Positions 1 through 8,567 of a DNA stretch of 64,000 nucleotides are shown in pieces. The notes beneath the pieces were generated by a model that saw only the letters and a program-made list of their open reading frames with translations, did no database searches and was not told the DNA's origin. The stretch is from Cohnella abietis (GTDB lineage: Bacteria > Bacillota > Bacilli > Paenibacillales > Paenibacillaceae). The stretch is taken from positions 1,703,501-1,767,500 of the forward strand of contig NZ_AP019400.1 in the NCBI RefSeq assembly GCF_004295585.1, in the 5' to 3' direction. Within the stretch, counting starts at the first letter, position 1, and the number at the start of each line of letters is the position of its first letter. The position numbers were made by a program, and so were the translations under genes.

Positions 1-2
1 AT

Positions 3-938
3 CATAATTTTCTGGGTGCAATGAATCCACTGAGTCTCTCGTTGCTCATTGCTTCAATTGTGTTTATTATCCTGCTTTTTGTATGCTTCCGGTTACTGAA
101 GCGCAATTTTTTTACACCGCTTAGTGAGCTCGTAAGCACTATTGAGCGTATTCGTAACGGCAATATCGAGGCAAAAATAAGCCCAGTAGGACGAATAGAG
201 GAATTTGAGCAGGTAAGTGAGGCATTTAATGCCATGATGGACCAGATTAAGCGGCTCAAGATCGTTGCGTACGAGCAGAAGCTGGAGGCTCATCGAGCTA
301 AGCTGGAGTATTTGCAAATTCAGATCCGTCCCCATTTTTTCCTCAATATTTTGAAAAACCTGTATGGACTGGCGGAGGCGGAAAGCTATAAGCGAATACA
401 GAAAATGATACTCGTACTCTCGGATTACCTGCGCTTTATGATTCAGGAGCACGCCGTGACTATTCCGTTATCAGTTGAATTGCGCAATGTCGAAACGTAT
501 GTACTGCTACAGCAGATGAGCTTATCTGTGCCCATTAACTGCACAATCGATGTCGATACGGCCTTAAATGAGCTGCAGATTCCCCCGCTGACCATTCTTA
601 CCTTTGTAGAGAATGCGGTGAAGCATGCGACCGTACCGCATACGACGCTTAAGATTCATATTAAAGTCAGGCTGCTGCAAAATGAGGATGGAGAGTATAT
701 CAACATTACCATTCTGGATAACGGACCAGGCTTTTCAGATGAAGCACTAAGCTGGCTCAACGGGGGCAGCGATATTCAAACCGCCGCACAGCACGTGGGC
801 ATTGCCAATGTCCGCCGCAGGTTTGCACTTATCTATGAGAACAAAAAAATGTTTTACTTTGACCGTTCCAACGGTTCATGTGTGGAGATCTTTATACCGT
901 ACCGGAATGATATAGTAGGGACGGAGCAGCTTAGATGA
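3..938 (+). CDS. Sensor histidine kinase, YesM-like (5' partial)
   Basis: Membrane sensor kinase of the YesM/LytS-type His_kinase family, expected to phosphorylate the response regulator encoded next. The reading frame is open to the left edge of the window, so the N-terminus and most of the extracellular sensor are missing; the first ATG (21) is probably internal. Visible in order from that ATG: one membrane helix (residues about 5-27), a HAMP linker (about 28-80), the phosphoacceptor block with QIRPHFFLN (His at residue 105; the family usually has QINPHFLYN), then an HATPase domain with the N box FVENAVKHA and G box DNGPGF. The stop overlaps the next start (ATGA), so the pair is translationally coupled. 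Family assignment is secure; the ligand is unknown but is probably a sugar, from the transporter that follows. Confidence 0.93.
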   Translation, partial: HNFLGAMNPLSLSLLIASIVFIILLFVCFRLLKRNFFTPLSELVSTIERIRNGNIEAKISPVGRIEEFEQVSEAFNAMMDQIKRLKIVAYEQKLEAHRAKLEYLQIQIRPHFFLNILKNLYGLAEAESYKRIQKMILVLSDYLRFMIQEHAVTIPLSVELRNVETYVLLQQMSLSVPINCTIDVDTALNELQIPPLTILTFVENAVKHATVPHTTLKIHIKVRLLQNEDGEYINITILDNGPGFSDEALSWLNGGSDIQTAAQHVGIANVRRRFALIYENKKMFYFDRSNGSCVEIFIPYRNDIVGTEQLR

Positions 939-2530
939 AGCAAACAAAGGAGATGAAGGATATGGTCGTGCTTGTGGTGGATGACCAGACCAGTGTCGTT
1001 AGTGGCATTATCTTTGGGGTGAACTGGAAGGAAATCGGCGTTCGCGAAGTATTGAAGGCGTATAATGCGTTCGAGGCTAAGGAAATTATTATGAGGGAAA
1101 CGGTGGATATTCTTCTCTGCGATATTGAGATGCCAGTGGAAAGCGGACTTGATCTGTTTCGTTGGATTAAGGATCAGCAGAAGACGATGGAGTGCATTTT
1201 CCTTACAGCGCATGCGGATTTTATTTATATGAAGCAAGCTATGCAATTGGGCGGGTTTGATTATATTTTGCAGCCGGCGCGATATAAGGATATTGAAAAC
1301 GCGATTGAGCGTGCAGCACATAAAATTCAGGCCAATCAGGAAAGCCAGAAATATTATGACTATGGCAAAATGCTCTATCACGAAAAAGCACGGTTAGTTG
1401 ATGCGCTGCTGCGTGGTTGGTTTACGGACAGGGAGATTCGGACTGAAACTCTGCTAGACGATTCCGCCAAGCTTGGCATTACCATAAGTGCTGACGGCAA
1501 GCTTCATCTCGTGCTGCTGAGCGTTAACAGGAGGGTATCCGAAGCGGATGATCTAGATGAACTGCTGCGAACGAAGGCTGCAGAGCTTTTTGCTCGCTAT
1601 GGGCAGAAGATTCTTATTACACAGCTATCCAAAAAAGACTATGGGCTTGTCATCTATTCCGACACTCGATTCACAATGGACGAGCAAGGCCTAATGCGCC
1701 AGCTAGAGCTACTTATGGATGCCTGCCGCCAATACAATGGGTCCGATATCGCATGCTACGCAGCGAGTGTCACTTCCCATTCGCAGATTTCTGTGTGTGC
1801 CATGCAGCTTGAAGTGATGCGCAAAAATAATGTTTCCCTAACGAGCAAGGTGTTTATTGCCGGTTACGAAGGACATCACGATATAGAGAGTGTCGACATA
1901 CCGAATATGAAAATCTGGGGAAGCCTACTGCTCAATGGAGGGGCATCAGCCGTTTGCGAGCAGGCTATTGCTTTTTTGGACGAGCTGTCTGCATCAGGTC
2001 AGCTCACAGCGCAGCTGCTCAGGCGCTTCTATCAGGAATTTATACAGATGCTCTACATGGTTCTTGAGCAGATGGATCGCTCCGTCAAGGAGATTTTTCC
2101 GGATGATGAGCTACTGGATATCGCGCTGACTCCCTATACGAGCATCGACGAAATGCACAAGTTCCTTCATTATATTGAAGATTATTTTGAAACGATGCCC
2201 TCGGGCGGCCAGAAAAACAAAAATCAGATCGAGCAGATCATTCAGTATATTCGTTCTAATCTGGACAAGGACATACGCCGCACCGATATTGCCGAGGCGG
2301 TATTTCTGAATCCTAGCTACATTTCCCGATTGTTCCGTCAGGAGACCGGGATGTCGCTAATGGAGTTTATTACGGAGGAAAAAATGAAGATGGCGCAGGC
2401 ACTGCTAAAAACGACAGAATTGCCTATCAGCATGATCGCTATGAAAATGGGTTACGCTAATTTCTCTCATTTTTCCCAAGTGTACAAAAAACTCATCGGA
2501 GTGAGCCCTACGGAGGACAGAAAACGGTAA
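935..2530 (+). CDS. Response regulator, YesN-like (receiver plus AraC HTH)
   Basis: 531-aa two-component regulator expected to activate the downstream transporter genes. The N-terminal receiver has the acidic pair D16/D17, the phosphoacceptor D63 in LLCDIEMP and the switch Thr T91 (FLTAHAD). The conserved Lys after beta-5, normally in a YxLKP motif, is replaced by Gln (Q113 in YILQPARY), which is unusual and may alter phosphorylation-dependent switching. A poorly conserved middle section is followed by an AraC-type double helix-turn-helix in the last ~100 residues (RSNLDKDIRRTDIAEAVFLN onward to the FSHFSQVYKK motif). The start is the ATG of the ATGA overlap with the kinase gene; an in-frame ATG at 953 is an alternative. 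Confidence 0.93.
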   Translation: MKQTKEMKDMVVLVVDDQTSVVSGIIFGVNWKEIGVREVLKAYNAFEAKEIIMRETVDILLCDIEMPVESGLDLFRWIKDQQKTMECIFLTAHADFIYMKQAMQLGGFDYILQPARYKDIENAIERAAHKIQANQESQKYYDYGKMLYHEKARLVDALLRGWFTDREIRTETLLDDSAKLGITISADGKLHLVLLSVNRRVSEADDLDELLRTKAAELFARYGQKILITQLSKKDYGLVIYSDTRFTMDEQGLMRQLELLMDACRQYNGSDIACYAASVTSHSQISVCAMQLEVMRKNNVSLTSKVFIAGYEGHHDIESVDIPNMKIWGSLLLNGGASAVCEQAIAFLDELSASGQLTAQLLRRFYQEFIQMLYMVLEQMDRSVKEIFPDDELLDIALTPYTSIDEMHKFLHYIEDYFETMPSGGQKNKNQIEQIIQYIRSNLDKDIRRTDIAEAVFLNPSYISRLFRQETGMSLMEFITEEKMKMAQALLKTTELPISMIAMKMGYANFSHFSQVYKKLIGVSPTEDRKR

Positions 2531-2573
2531 AGTAACAAATGGAATAGGATTAAGTTACTTATTGAACAATGTG

Positions 2574-2586
2574 TCCGAAATTCGGA
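2574..2586. promoter_or_regulatory. Short palindrome upstream of lipoprotein gene
   Basis: TCCGAA-A-TTCGGA is an inverted repeat with 6-bp arms and a single central base, in the 168-bp gap between the regulator and the solute-binding protein gene. It could be an operator half of a YesN-type promoter or chance. The same gap has AAGTAAC (2530-2536) and its complement GTTACTT (2554-2560), a 7-bp inverted repeat with a 17-nt loop. Confidence 0.25.
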
Positions 2587-2698
2587 TAACAGATGTCATA
2601 AAGGGAACAAAACAGGGTATTAAAACAGCAGATGATGAAAGGGCTGTCCGCCATAATGAAAGGGAGGCAAATTACAAAACAGAAAGAGGGTCATCAGT

Positions 2699-4225
2699 AT
2701 GAAAGCGCTTAAGAAATCGGTTTCAATGCTCCTAACTGCTGTGCTTACGGTAGTACTATTGGCGGCATGCAGCAACAATTCGTCTAACGAGTCAGCGCCT
2801 TCCAAGGAGCCACAGAGCTCAGCTACCGGACAGTCTGCTACAAATGCCGATGAGTACACGGTAAAAATCGTATTTGTTGGACCAGCAACAAGTGAAGCTA
2901 TTAAAGAAGTGGCAGCAGCAGCGTCTGCTATTACGAAAGAAAAGTTCAATACGAATATTGAACTCGTTCGTCTGGATTATGGTTCCTTCCAGCAGGGAGT
3001 TAACCTAATGTTCTCCGGCAATGAGCAATTTGATCTGATGCCTAACTTTGCATTCAACACGGCAACCGCTGCTAACAGCGGCCAAATCCTAGACTTGGAC
3101 GACCTGCTTGCCAAAAAAGGTAAAGACCTGTTGGAGCAGATCAGTGACGAAGACTGGCGTGCAATGACCGTTGGCGGCAAAATTTACGCTGTGCCTAACA
3201 ATAAAGAAAAAGCACAGGGCTATGGTATCGCTATGGCTACTGAAATGTTGGAAGGCATTGGCTATGATGCATCGACAATCAAATCACAAGATGATCTTGA
3301 AGAGCTCTTTAAAGCCATTAAGGCTAAGTATCCAACTGTTCATCCACTCGTTTCGGACAATGGCCTAATGGGTCAAATGCCCGTGACCAAGGATGACTTG
3401 GGATATGATTTCGGAGTTCTAGAGAATGGATTAGATGCGTCCAATACAACTGTAGTTAACTGGTTTGCGAGCGAAACCTACAAAAAGCAAGTAGAGCTCC
3501 GCTACAAGTGGGCGAAGCAAGGACTCATTATGCCTGACGCTTCTACTAACACTGAAAGTGCTGGCAGCCTAATCGGCGCTGGCAAAGGTTTTTCTGCCTT
3601 TACGAACACGAAGCCAGGTATAGAGGCAGAATGGCAGCGTAAGGCGGGTAAGCCAATGACAGTTGTTGAATTAGTTAAGCCATTCTCGACAACCTCCGGC
3701 GTTTCCAACCAGTGGTATATCTCTTATACGAGTAAAAAGCCTGAACGTGCGATGGAAGTGCTCAATGAAATGTACATCAACCCTGAGCTAGCTGACATTT
3801 TGGTTAATGGAATTGAAGGCAAGCACTACGTTAAAGACACTACTGCTGGAGTTCTGTCCTACCCAGAGGGAGTGGATGCATCTAATACATCCTACTCTAG
3901 CGTTGCATGGGCTTGGCTGAACGAGCTGATCACTACCCCATGGGAAGCTGATGGAGCGAGTATTTGGAAAGATACAATCGCGTTTAATGAATCTGCGTCC
4001 CCCTCTGTAGCTAAGGGCTTTATGTGGAACAATTCTAATGTCCTTAATGAGATTACAGCTAGCAACAACGTCATCGCTAAATTCGCTAATGCGATAGAAA
4101 GCGGCATGCTTGATCCGGCAACGACGCTTCCTAAGTTTGTTCAGGAGTTAAATGATGCGGGCGTGCAAAAAATCGTTGATGAAAAACAGCTGCAGCTTAA
4201 CAAATGGTTAGAAGAAAACAAGTAA
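2699..4225 (+). CDS. Extracellular sugar-binding lipoprotein, LplA-like
   Basis: 508-aa solute-binding protein of a carbohydrate ABC importer (bacterial extracellular solute-binding family 1, LplA/YtcQ type). It has a lipoprotein signal peptide with lipobox LAAC; Cys24 would be lipidated and anchor the protein on the outer face of the membrane. A Ser/Asn-rich linker follows, then the two-lobed binding domain. It is followed by two permeases, but no ATPase gene is present, as usual for this class, which shares an MsmX-like ATPase encoded elsewhere. A GAAAGAGGG ribosome binding site precedes the ATG. A CcpA-box-like sequence (TGAAAGCGCTTAAG, 2700-2713, 11 of 14 positions of the usual cre palindrome) overlaps the start codon; this is a weak hint of catabolite control. 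Confidence 0.93.
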   Translation: MKALKKSVSMLLTAVLTVVLLAACSNNSSNESAPSKEPQSSATGQSATNADEYTVKIVFVGPATSEAIKEVAAAASAITKEKFNTNIELVRLDYGSFQQGVNLMFSGNEQFDLMPNFAFNTATAANSGQILDLDDLLAKKGKDLLEQISDEDWRAMTVGGKIYAVPNNKEKAQGYGIAMATEMLEGIGYDASTIKSQDDLEELFKAIKAKYPTVHPLVSDNGLMGQMPVTKDDLGYDFGVLENGLDASNTTVVNWFASETYKKQVELRYKWAKQGLIMPDASTNTESAGSLIGAGKGFSAFTNTKPGIEAEWQRKAGKPMTVVELVKPFSTTSGVSNQWYISYTSKKPERAMEVLNEMYINPELADILVNGIEGKHYVKDTTAGVLSYPEGVDASNTSYSSVAWAWLNELITTPWEADGASIWKDTIAFNESASPSVAKGFMWNNSNVLNEITASNNVIAKFANAIESGMLDPATTLPKFVQELNDAGVQKIVDEKQLQLNKWLEENK

Positions 4226-4263
4226 GCTTTGTGAGCTTGCTGCAATATACGGTAAATAAAGCA

Positions 4264-4297
4264 GACAAAGAGGGCGAGCTAATCGCTCTCTTTGTTC
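4264..4297 (+). terminator. Stem-loop between lipoprotein and permease genes
   Basis: A 12-bp stem (4266-4277 with 4283-4294, one G-U pair) closes a 5-nt loop and is followed by only a short pyrimidine stretch. It is probably a partial terminator or a 3' mRNA stabiliser, which would give more binding protein than permease. Its 3' arm contains the TTG that an automatic caller might take as the permease start. Confidence 0.6.
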
Positions 4298-4330
4298 CTT
4301 GCAACACCTGCCCACATGAGGAGGGAGCTT

Positions 4331-5260
4331 ATGATACAAGCGTTTAGAAGATCACAGAACCGCTGGCTGCAGTTTTTTCCACTCTATCTCATGCTATTAC
4401 CGGGAGCCCTCTACATTATTATCAACAACTATATTCCCATGGCGGGTATCATAGTTGCTTTTAAGAAGTTCAACTTTCGAGAAGGCATATGGGGTAGTCC
4501 ATTCTCTGGGTTATCCAACTTTAAGTATCTATTTAACACGAATTCTGCTTGGACGATTACCCGCAATACAATCGGTTACAATGTGGTCTTTATCGTGCTT
4601 GGCACAATTATGGCTATCGCTGTGGCTATACTCCTGAACGAAATTCGTAAAGAGTGGTTTAAGAAAACCTACCAGACCCTTATTTTGCTACCCTTCCTCA
4701 TCTCAATCGTGGTCGTTAGCTATCTGGTCTACGCATTTCTCAGCACAGAATCTGGATTTATTAACAACAGCATCTTAGAGCCGCTCGGCCTTGATCGGAA
4801 GTCCTGGTACTCCGACCCGACGTACTGGCCCATTATTCTGACTGTCGTCAATATCTGGAAATATTTTGGGTATAACTGCATTATATACTTCGCAACACTA
4901 GTAGGCTTCGATAGGTCGCATTATGAGGCTGCCGTAATCGATGGAGCTAATCGGTGGCAGCAAATTCGTTTTATTACGATTCCAAGCCTGACTCCTACTA
5001 TTAGTATTCTTACGCTCATGGCAGTTGGTCGGATTTTCTACACAGATTTTGGTCTCTTCTATCAAGTACCAATGAATAGTGGCCCGCTTATGGATGTGAC
5101 CAACACCATTGATACTTATGTGTATAGGGGCTTGATTGAGCTTAACAACATCGGTATGGCTGCTGCGGCGGGGCTCTATCAATCGTTAATGGGCTTTCTT
5201 CTGGTCGTAATAGTGAATGCAATTGTGAAAAAAGTTAGCGAAGATAGCGCGCTATATTAA
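4331..5260 (+). CDS. Carbohydrate ABC transporter permease, LplB-like
   Basis: 309-aa inner-membrane permease with about six hydrophobic helices and the cytoplasmic EAA coupling loop YEAAVIDGANRWQQI near residue 200, the docking site for the ATPase. It matches the LplB/YtcP permease class that pairs with LplA-like binding proteins. The chosen start is the ATG at 4331, preceded by GAGGAGGGA at good spacing; an upstream in-frame TTG at 4292 lies inside a hairpin and is unlikely. It is separated from the next permease gene by 18 bp. Confidence 0.93.
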   Translation: MIQAFRRSQNRWLQFFPLYLMLLPGALYIIINNYIPMAGIIVAFKKFNFREGIWGSPFSGLSNFKYLFNTNSAWTITRNTIGYNVVFIVLGTIMAIAVAILLNEIRKEWFKKTYQTLILLPFLISIVVVSYLVYAFLSTESGFINNSILEPLGLDRKSWYSDPTYWPIILTVVNIWKYFGYNCIIYFATLVGFDRSHYEAAVIDGANRWQQIRFITIPSLTPTISILTLMAVGRIFYTDFGLFYQVPMNSGPLMDVTNTIDTYVYRGLIELNNIGMAAAAGLYQSLMGFLLVVIVNAIVKKVSEDSALY

Positions 5261-5278
5261 GAAGGGGGGAGAGGCACA

Positions 5279-6163
5279 ATGGTTGAATCCAACAAGTCCT
5301 TTCAGGTGGTAGCGCATACCATTATGGCGCTTCTTTCGTTGTTTTGTTTGCTTCCTTTCGTGTTGCTCATCGTGTCTTCTATTACGAATGAAGCGATGCT
5401 CATCCGCGATGGCTATTCCTTTTTCCCCAGGAGCATTGATTTTTCTGCCTACAAATATTTGTTGTTTGATTCGGGGAATGTACTCCGGGGATATGGGATT
5501 TCAATTTTGGTCGCTATTGTGGGAACCCTCGTAAGCCTTGTTCTTACGACACTGTTTGCTTACCCATTAGCACGTAAGAATTTGCCTGGCAAAGGACCAA
5601 TTGCCTTTTTCTTGTTTTTTACTATGCTGTTTAACGGTGGGCTTGTACCTAGCTATATCATGTGGACGCAAACCTTCGGCATTAAGAATACGATTTGGGC
5701 ACTTATCGTGCCTAATCTTCTGATGGCTGCATTCAATGTCATTCTCATGCGGACTTATTTTACAACGAATGTACCCGAGGCGGTAATTGAGGCTGCGAAG
5801 ATTGATGGAGCGGGAGAATTCCGTACTCTGTTAAACGTTGTCCTGCCGATGTCTTTACCCGTCATCTCTACACTGGCATTGCTTGTCGGTCTTGGATACT
5901 GGAATGACTGGCTCAACGGCTTGTATTACATTAACAAAGACAATCTCTATAGCATTCAGGTGCTACTTAATAAAATGCTATTGGATACACAGTTTCTGAA
6001 AAGCACTGCAGCCGCGGGGATGAGCATAGACACAAGTAAGATCCCTTCGATCAGCATCCGTATGGCAGTGGCGGTTATGGGCACGCTGCCGATTATTATT
6101 GCTTATCCATTTTTCCAGCGCTTCTTTATTAAAGGTATTTCCATTGGTGCTGTTAAAGGGTAA
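5279..6163 (+). CDS. Carbohydrate ABC transporter permease, YtcP-like
   Basis: 294-aa second permease of the importer, with six predicted membrane helices and the EAA loop VIEAAKIDGAGEFRTLLNVV around residues 164-183. The C-terminus FFIKGISIGAVKG is typical of this subfamily. It forms a heterodimer with the preceding permease by family precedent. A strong AAGGGGGGAGAG ribosome binding site is present, and the gene is in the same operon as the binding protein and the GH5 gene. Confidence 0.93.
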   Translation: MVESNKSFQVVAHTIMALLSLFCLLPFVLLIVSSITNEAMLIRDGYSFFPRSIDFSAYKYLLFDSGNVLRGYGISILVAIVGTLVSLVLTTLFAYPLARKNLPGKGPIAFFLFFTMLFNGGLVPSYIMWTQTFGIKNTIWALIVPNLLMAAFNVILMRTYFTTNVPEAVIEAAKIDGAGEFRTLLNVVLPMSLPVISTLALLVGLGYWNDWLNGLYYINKDNLYSIQVLLNKMLLDTQFLKSTAAAGMSIDTSKIPSISIRMAVAVMGTLPIIIAYPFFQRFFIKGISIGAVKG

Positions 6164-6214
6164 GTGAATTGCAGTTATGTATATCCTCAGTGATAGAAAA
6201 GGAGATCGCTTATT

Positions 6215-7837
6215 ATGTTTGAAAAGACGAAACGCGAGCTTGTCAAAGGATTTCTACGAGCAGATGGGAAGAAAGTCGTTAACGGAGCGGGCGAAGAGAT
6301 TGTTCTTACCGGCTGGGGATTAGGTAATTGGCTGCTGAGTGAGGGGTATATGTGGCTGTCCTATACAGGCCGCTTTGATCGTCCTCGTCGGATGGAAGAG
6401 ATCATTCGAGAGCTAGCTGGCAGTGAATACGCACAATCGTTCTGGACTCGCTTCCGCGAAAATTATGTGACTCGCGAAGATGTTAAACGTATGGCGGAGC
6501 TGGGCTACAACTCATTGCGCATCCCAATTGGCTGGAGAGTTCTAATGGAAGATGAGCCGGGCATTGCTTGGAAAGAGGAGGGCTTTGCCCTTATTGACCG
6601 GTGCTTGGACTGGTGCGAGGAGTTTGGTTTATACGCATTTCTAGACATACATGGGGCACCGGGTGGGCAGACGGGCTCCAACATAGACGATTCAGTTGAT
6701 GATTTCCCACGTTTGTTTACTGATGAGGACAGCTGGAATAAATGTATTGAGTTATGGAAGGAAATCGCTCGTCGTTATCGTGATCGCTGGATTGTAGGCG
6801 GGTATGATTTGCTTAATGAACCTTTACGACCCGGCCTATGGGAAGACAAGCACCAATCCTATCTCGTACAGCGACTTGTCGCGTTCTATGAGGAAGTCAT
6901 CCCTCAAATCCGTGCGATAGATCCTCACCATATGCTTAGTGTGGAGGGTCATCACTGGGCAACTGACATGTCGGTGTTCTATAAAAAATATGATGATAAC
7001 ATGGTCATCCACTTCCATCGTTATGCCTGTATGCCTAGCGTGGAGTCCCTTCGTGAATATTTGGAGGTGTCCGAGCGCTTAGACCAGCCGTTATGGCTAG
7101 GTGAAACGGGAGAGAGTATTCCCGAGTGGTATGCAGCATTATATCCACTAGCTGTCTCGCTGGACATTGGGTATAATCTATGGCCTTGGAAGAAGATGGA
7201 GTGCACCAATTCCCCGTATTCGATCAACAAGCCCGAAGGGTGGGATGAGTTCCTTGCTTACTCCCAAGGGGGACCGCGACCAGGATATGTACGGGTGCAG
7301 CAAATATTGGATCAGTTCCTAGAAAACATCAAGGTGGAAAATAGCGTGGCTCATCCGGTCGTAACCTATGCGACATTCCGTCAGCCGGGCTGCCGTGTGC
7401 GGGGTACGGATTTTGATGAGTTTCCAGGTAAGGGCATATCCTTCAGTGGTTTACGCCAGGAAGGTAATATCTATGCCTACCGCACACAAACGGGAATGCG
7501 CATAAACCCGATCTCCGATACGCCGGCCAAGAAAAAGTTTGTGTTCGACAGCGGTTGGGATTTACTCGCGTTGGAGCTGGAAGCGTGCGAGTTTGCTTCT
7601 TACACCTTCAGTGCCATCGTCGAGGGCTGTACTGTTGGGTTGGAACTCATATGTCGCGCGGATGCACAGATTTCTGTCCAGCAGGATGGGCGTGAGGTAA
7701 TTGTGACAGACGTATCTGCCGGAGAAAATGTCTCCAAAGCCGTCATTGCAGCTCTTCAACCAGCAGATGAATCAGTGGTTAGAGTGAGCGTCCTGCGCGG
7801 CAGAATAGATCTGCATGCTGTTTGTCTTGACGTTTAA
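6215..7837 (+). CDS. Glycoside hydrolase family 5 protein (cytoplasmic)
   Basis: 540-aa glycosidase of the GH5 cellulase-like (beta/alpha)8 fold. The barrel spans roughly residues 25-370. Family landmarks: SLRIPIGW, DIHGAPGGQTG, the acid/base Glu E202 in LLNEPL, the HFHRYA strand and the nucleophile E297 in WLGETGE. The last ~170 residues form a probable beta-sandwich of unknown class. There is no signal peptide, so it most likely hydrolyses short oligosaccharides after import by the preceding transporter. The exact substrate (a beta-glucan or mannan) cannot be read from the sequence. It ends the operon, with a strong terminator behind it, and has an AAAGGAGA ribosome binding site. Confidence 0.88.
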   Translation: MFEKTKRELVKGFLRADGKKVVNGAGEEIVLTGWGLGNWLLSEGYMWLSYTGRFDRPRRMEEIIRELAGSEYAQSFWTRFRENYVTREDVKRMAELGYNSLRIPIGWRVLMEDEPGIAWKEEGFALIDRCLDWCEEFGLYAFLDIHGAPGGQTGSNIDDSVDDFPRLFTDEDSWNKCIELWKEIARRYRDRWIVGGYDLLNEPLRPGLWEDKHQSYLVQRLVAFYEEVIPQIRAIDPHHMLSVEGHHWATDMSVFYKKYDDNMVIHFHRYACMPSVESLREYLEVSERLDQPLWLGETGESIPEWYAALYPLAVSLDIGYNLWPWKKMECTNSPYSINKPEGWDEFLAYSQGGPRPGYVRVQQILDQFLENIKVENSVAHPVVTYATFRQPGCRVRGTDFDEFPGKGISFSGLRQEGNIYAYRTQTGMRINPISDTPAKKKFVFDSGWDLLALELEACEFASYTFSAIVEGCTVGLELICRADAQISVQQDGREVIVTDVSAGENVSKAVIAALQPADESVVRVSVLRGRIDLHAVCLDV

Positions 7838-7864
7838 CTTACAGCGTTTCTTATGTAGATATAG

Positions 7865-7910
7865 CGGTGCTGTCTCAAGGGTATTTCCTTCTGAGACAGC
7901 ACCGTTTTTG
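7865..7910 (+). terminator. Rho-independent terminator after GH5 gene
   Basis: A perfect 13-bp stem (7865-7877 with 7892-7904) closes a 14-nt loop and is followed by TTTTTG. It ends the first carbohydrate operon. Confidence 0.92.
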
Positions 7911-8037
7911 TACGTCCAGTGTGGGGAGGGAATTTAGTCGGCGCCTCCGCCTAACTCTGCCCCAAACCGCTCCCAATGGTGATAATTAGTCGGCCCCTCC
8001 GCGCAACTCTGCTCCAAACCGTGCCCAGTGGCGGAAA

Positions 8038-8409
8038 TTAGTCGGTGTCTCCCATTGTGGTTTTCGCCGAACCGAATTTTTGGGTCGCTTGCCCTGCGAT
8101 GTGGCCAAACACATAAGCGAGAAACGAGTGATCTAAGTCGCGCCATTTGCGAGAGAGCTGCGCCGTACTAATGGAGGAGAGACCAACTGTCTTTTGAAGC
8201 TTCCTGTTTGTATTCAAAAGCAAGCTAAGACTGGCGTAAGATGGGGTTTGCATCAATTGGGCAAACACGAATAGTTGTAAGGCAACAAATGTATGAAACT
8301 TTTTGACGTAACGATCTAATCCGCGACTTTGAATGGAAGCCAATAAAAAATTGTGGTTTAACGGGGAAAGGTATTCCGTTATGACCGATTTTGTAGTATT
8401 CTTGTCCAT
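8038..8409 (-). pseudogene. IS4-family transposase fragment (N-terminal part)
   Basis: The first ~120 residues resemble the N-terminal region of IS4-type transposases (SPLNHNFLLASIQSRGLDRYVKKF, and FVALQLFVFAQL, shown here only as short landmarks). Full-length proteins are about 370-450 aa with a DDE catalytic core, which is absent; the frame runs straight into the tandem repeat after TTMGDTD. It is therefore a truncated, non-functional remnant. Its start faces a short AT-rich stretch (8410-8567) that probably holds the original 5' end of the element. Confidence 0.75.
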
Positions 8410-8567
8410 GCGGAAGTTCCTTTAATTAGGATTTGGACAGGACACCCTCTCCCCTAATTATAGGAGCTTTTTTATTGTCTGATTAAATAAAATCATACAA
8501 ATTTAGCACATTTTACTTCGTGGAAGTAACCTTGACAACCTGCTGAAAATTTAATGCAATGCTACTG
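8053..8567 (-). mobile_element. Truncated IS4-like element inside repeat array 1
   Basis: About 515 bp of non-repeat DNA interrupts the array. Both junctions carry GGTGTCTCC (8044-8052 on the left, 8568-8576 on the right), consistent with a 9-bp target duplication, a size seen for IS4 elements. Clear terminal inverted repeats were not found. Since GGTGTCTCC is also a variant of the repeat unit itself, the duplication could instead reflect recombination between units. Confidence 0.5.

Noticed and set aside
2700..2713. Confident CcpA cre site at the LplA-like start
   Set aside because: Only 11 of 14 positions match and the second arm is degraded, so it is reported only as a weak hint in the gene entry.
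4292..4330. Upstream TTG start for the first permease
   Set aside because: It lies in the 3' arm of a stable hairpin with no ribosome binding site; ATG 4331 has GAGGAGGGA.
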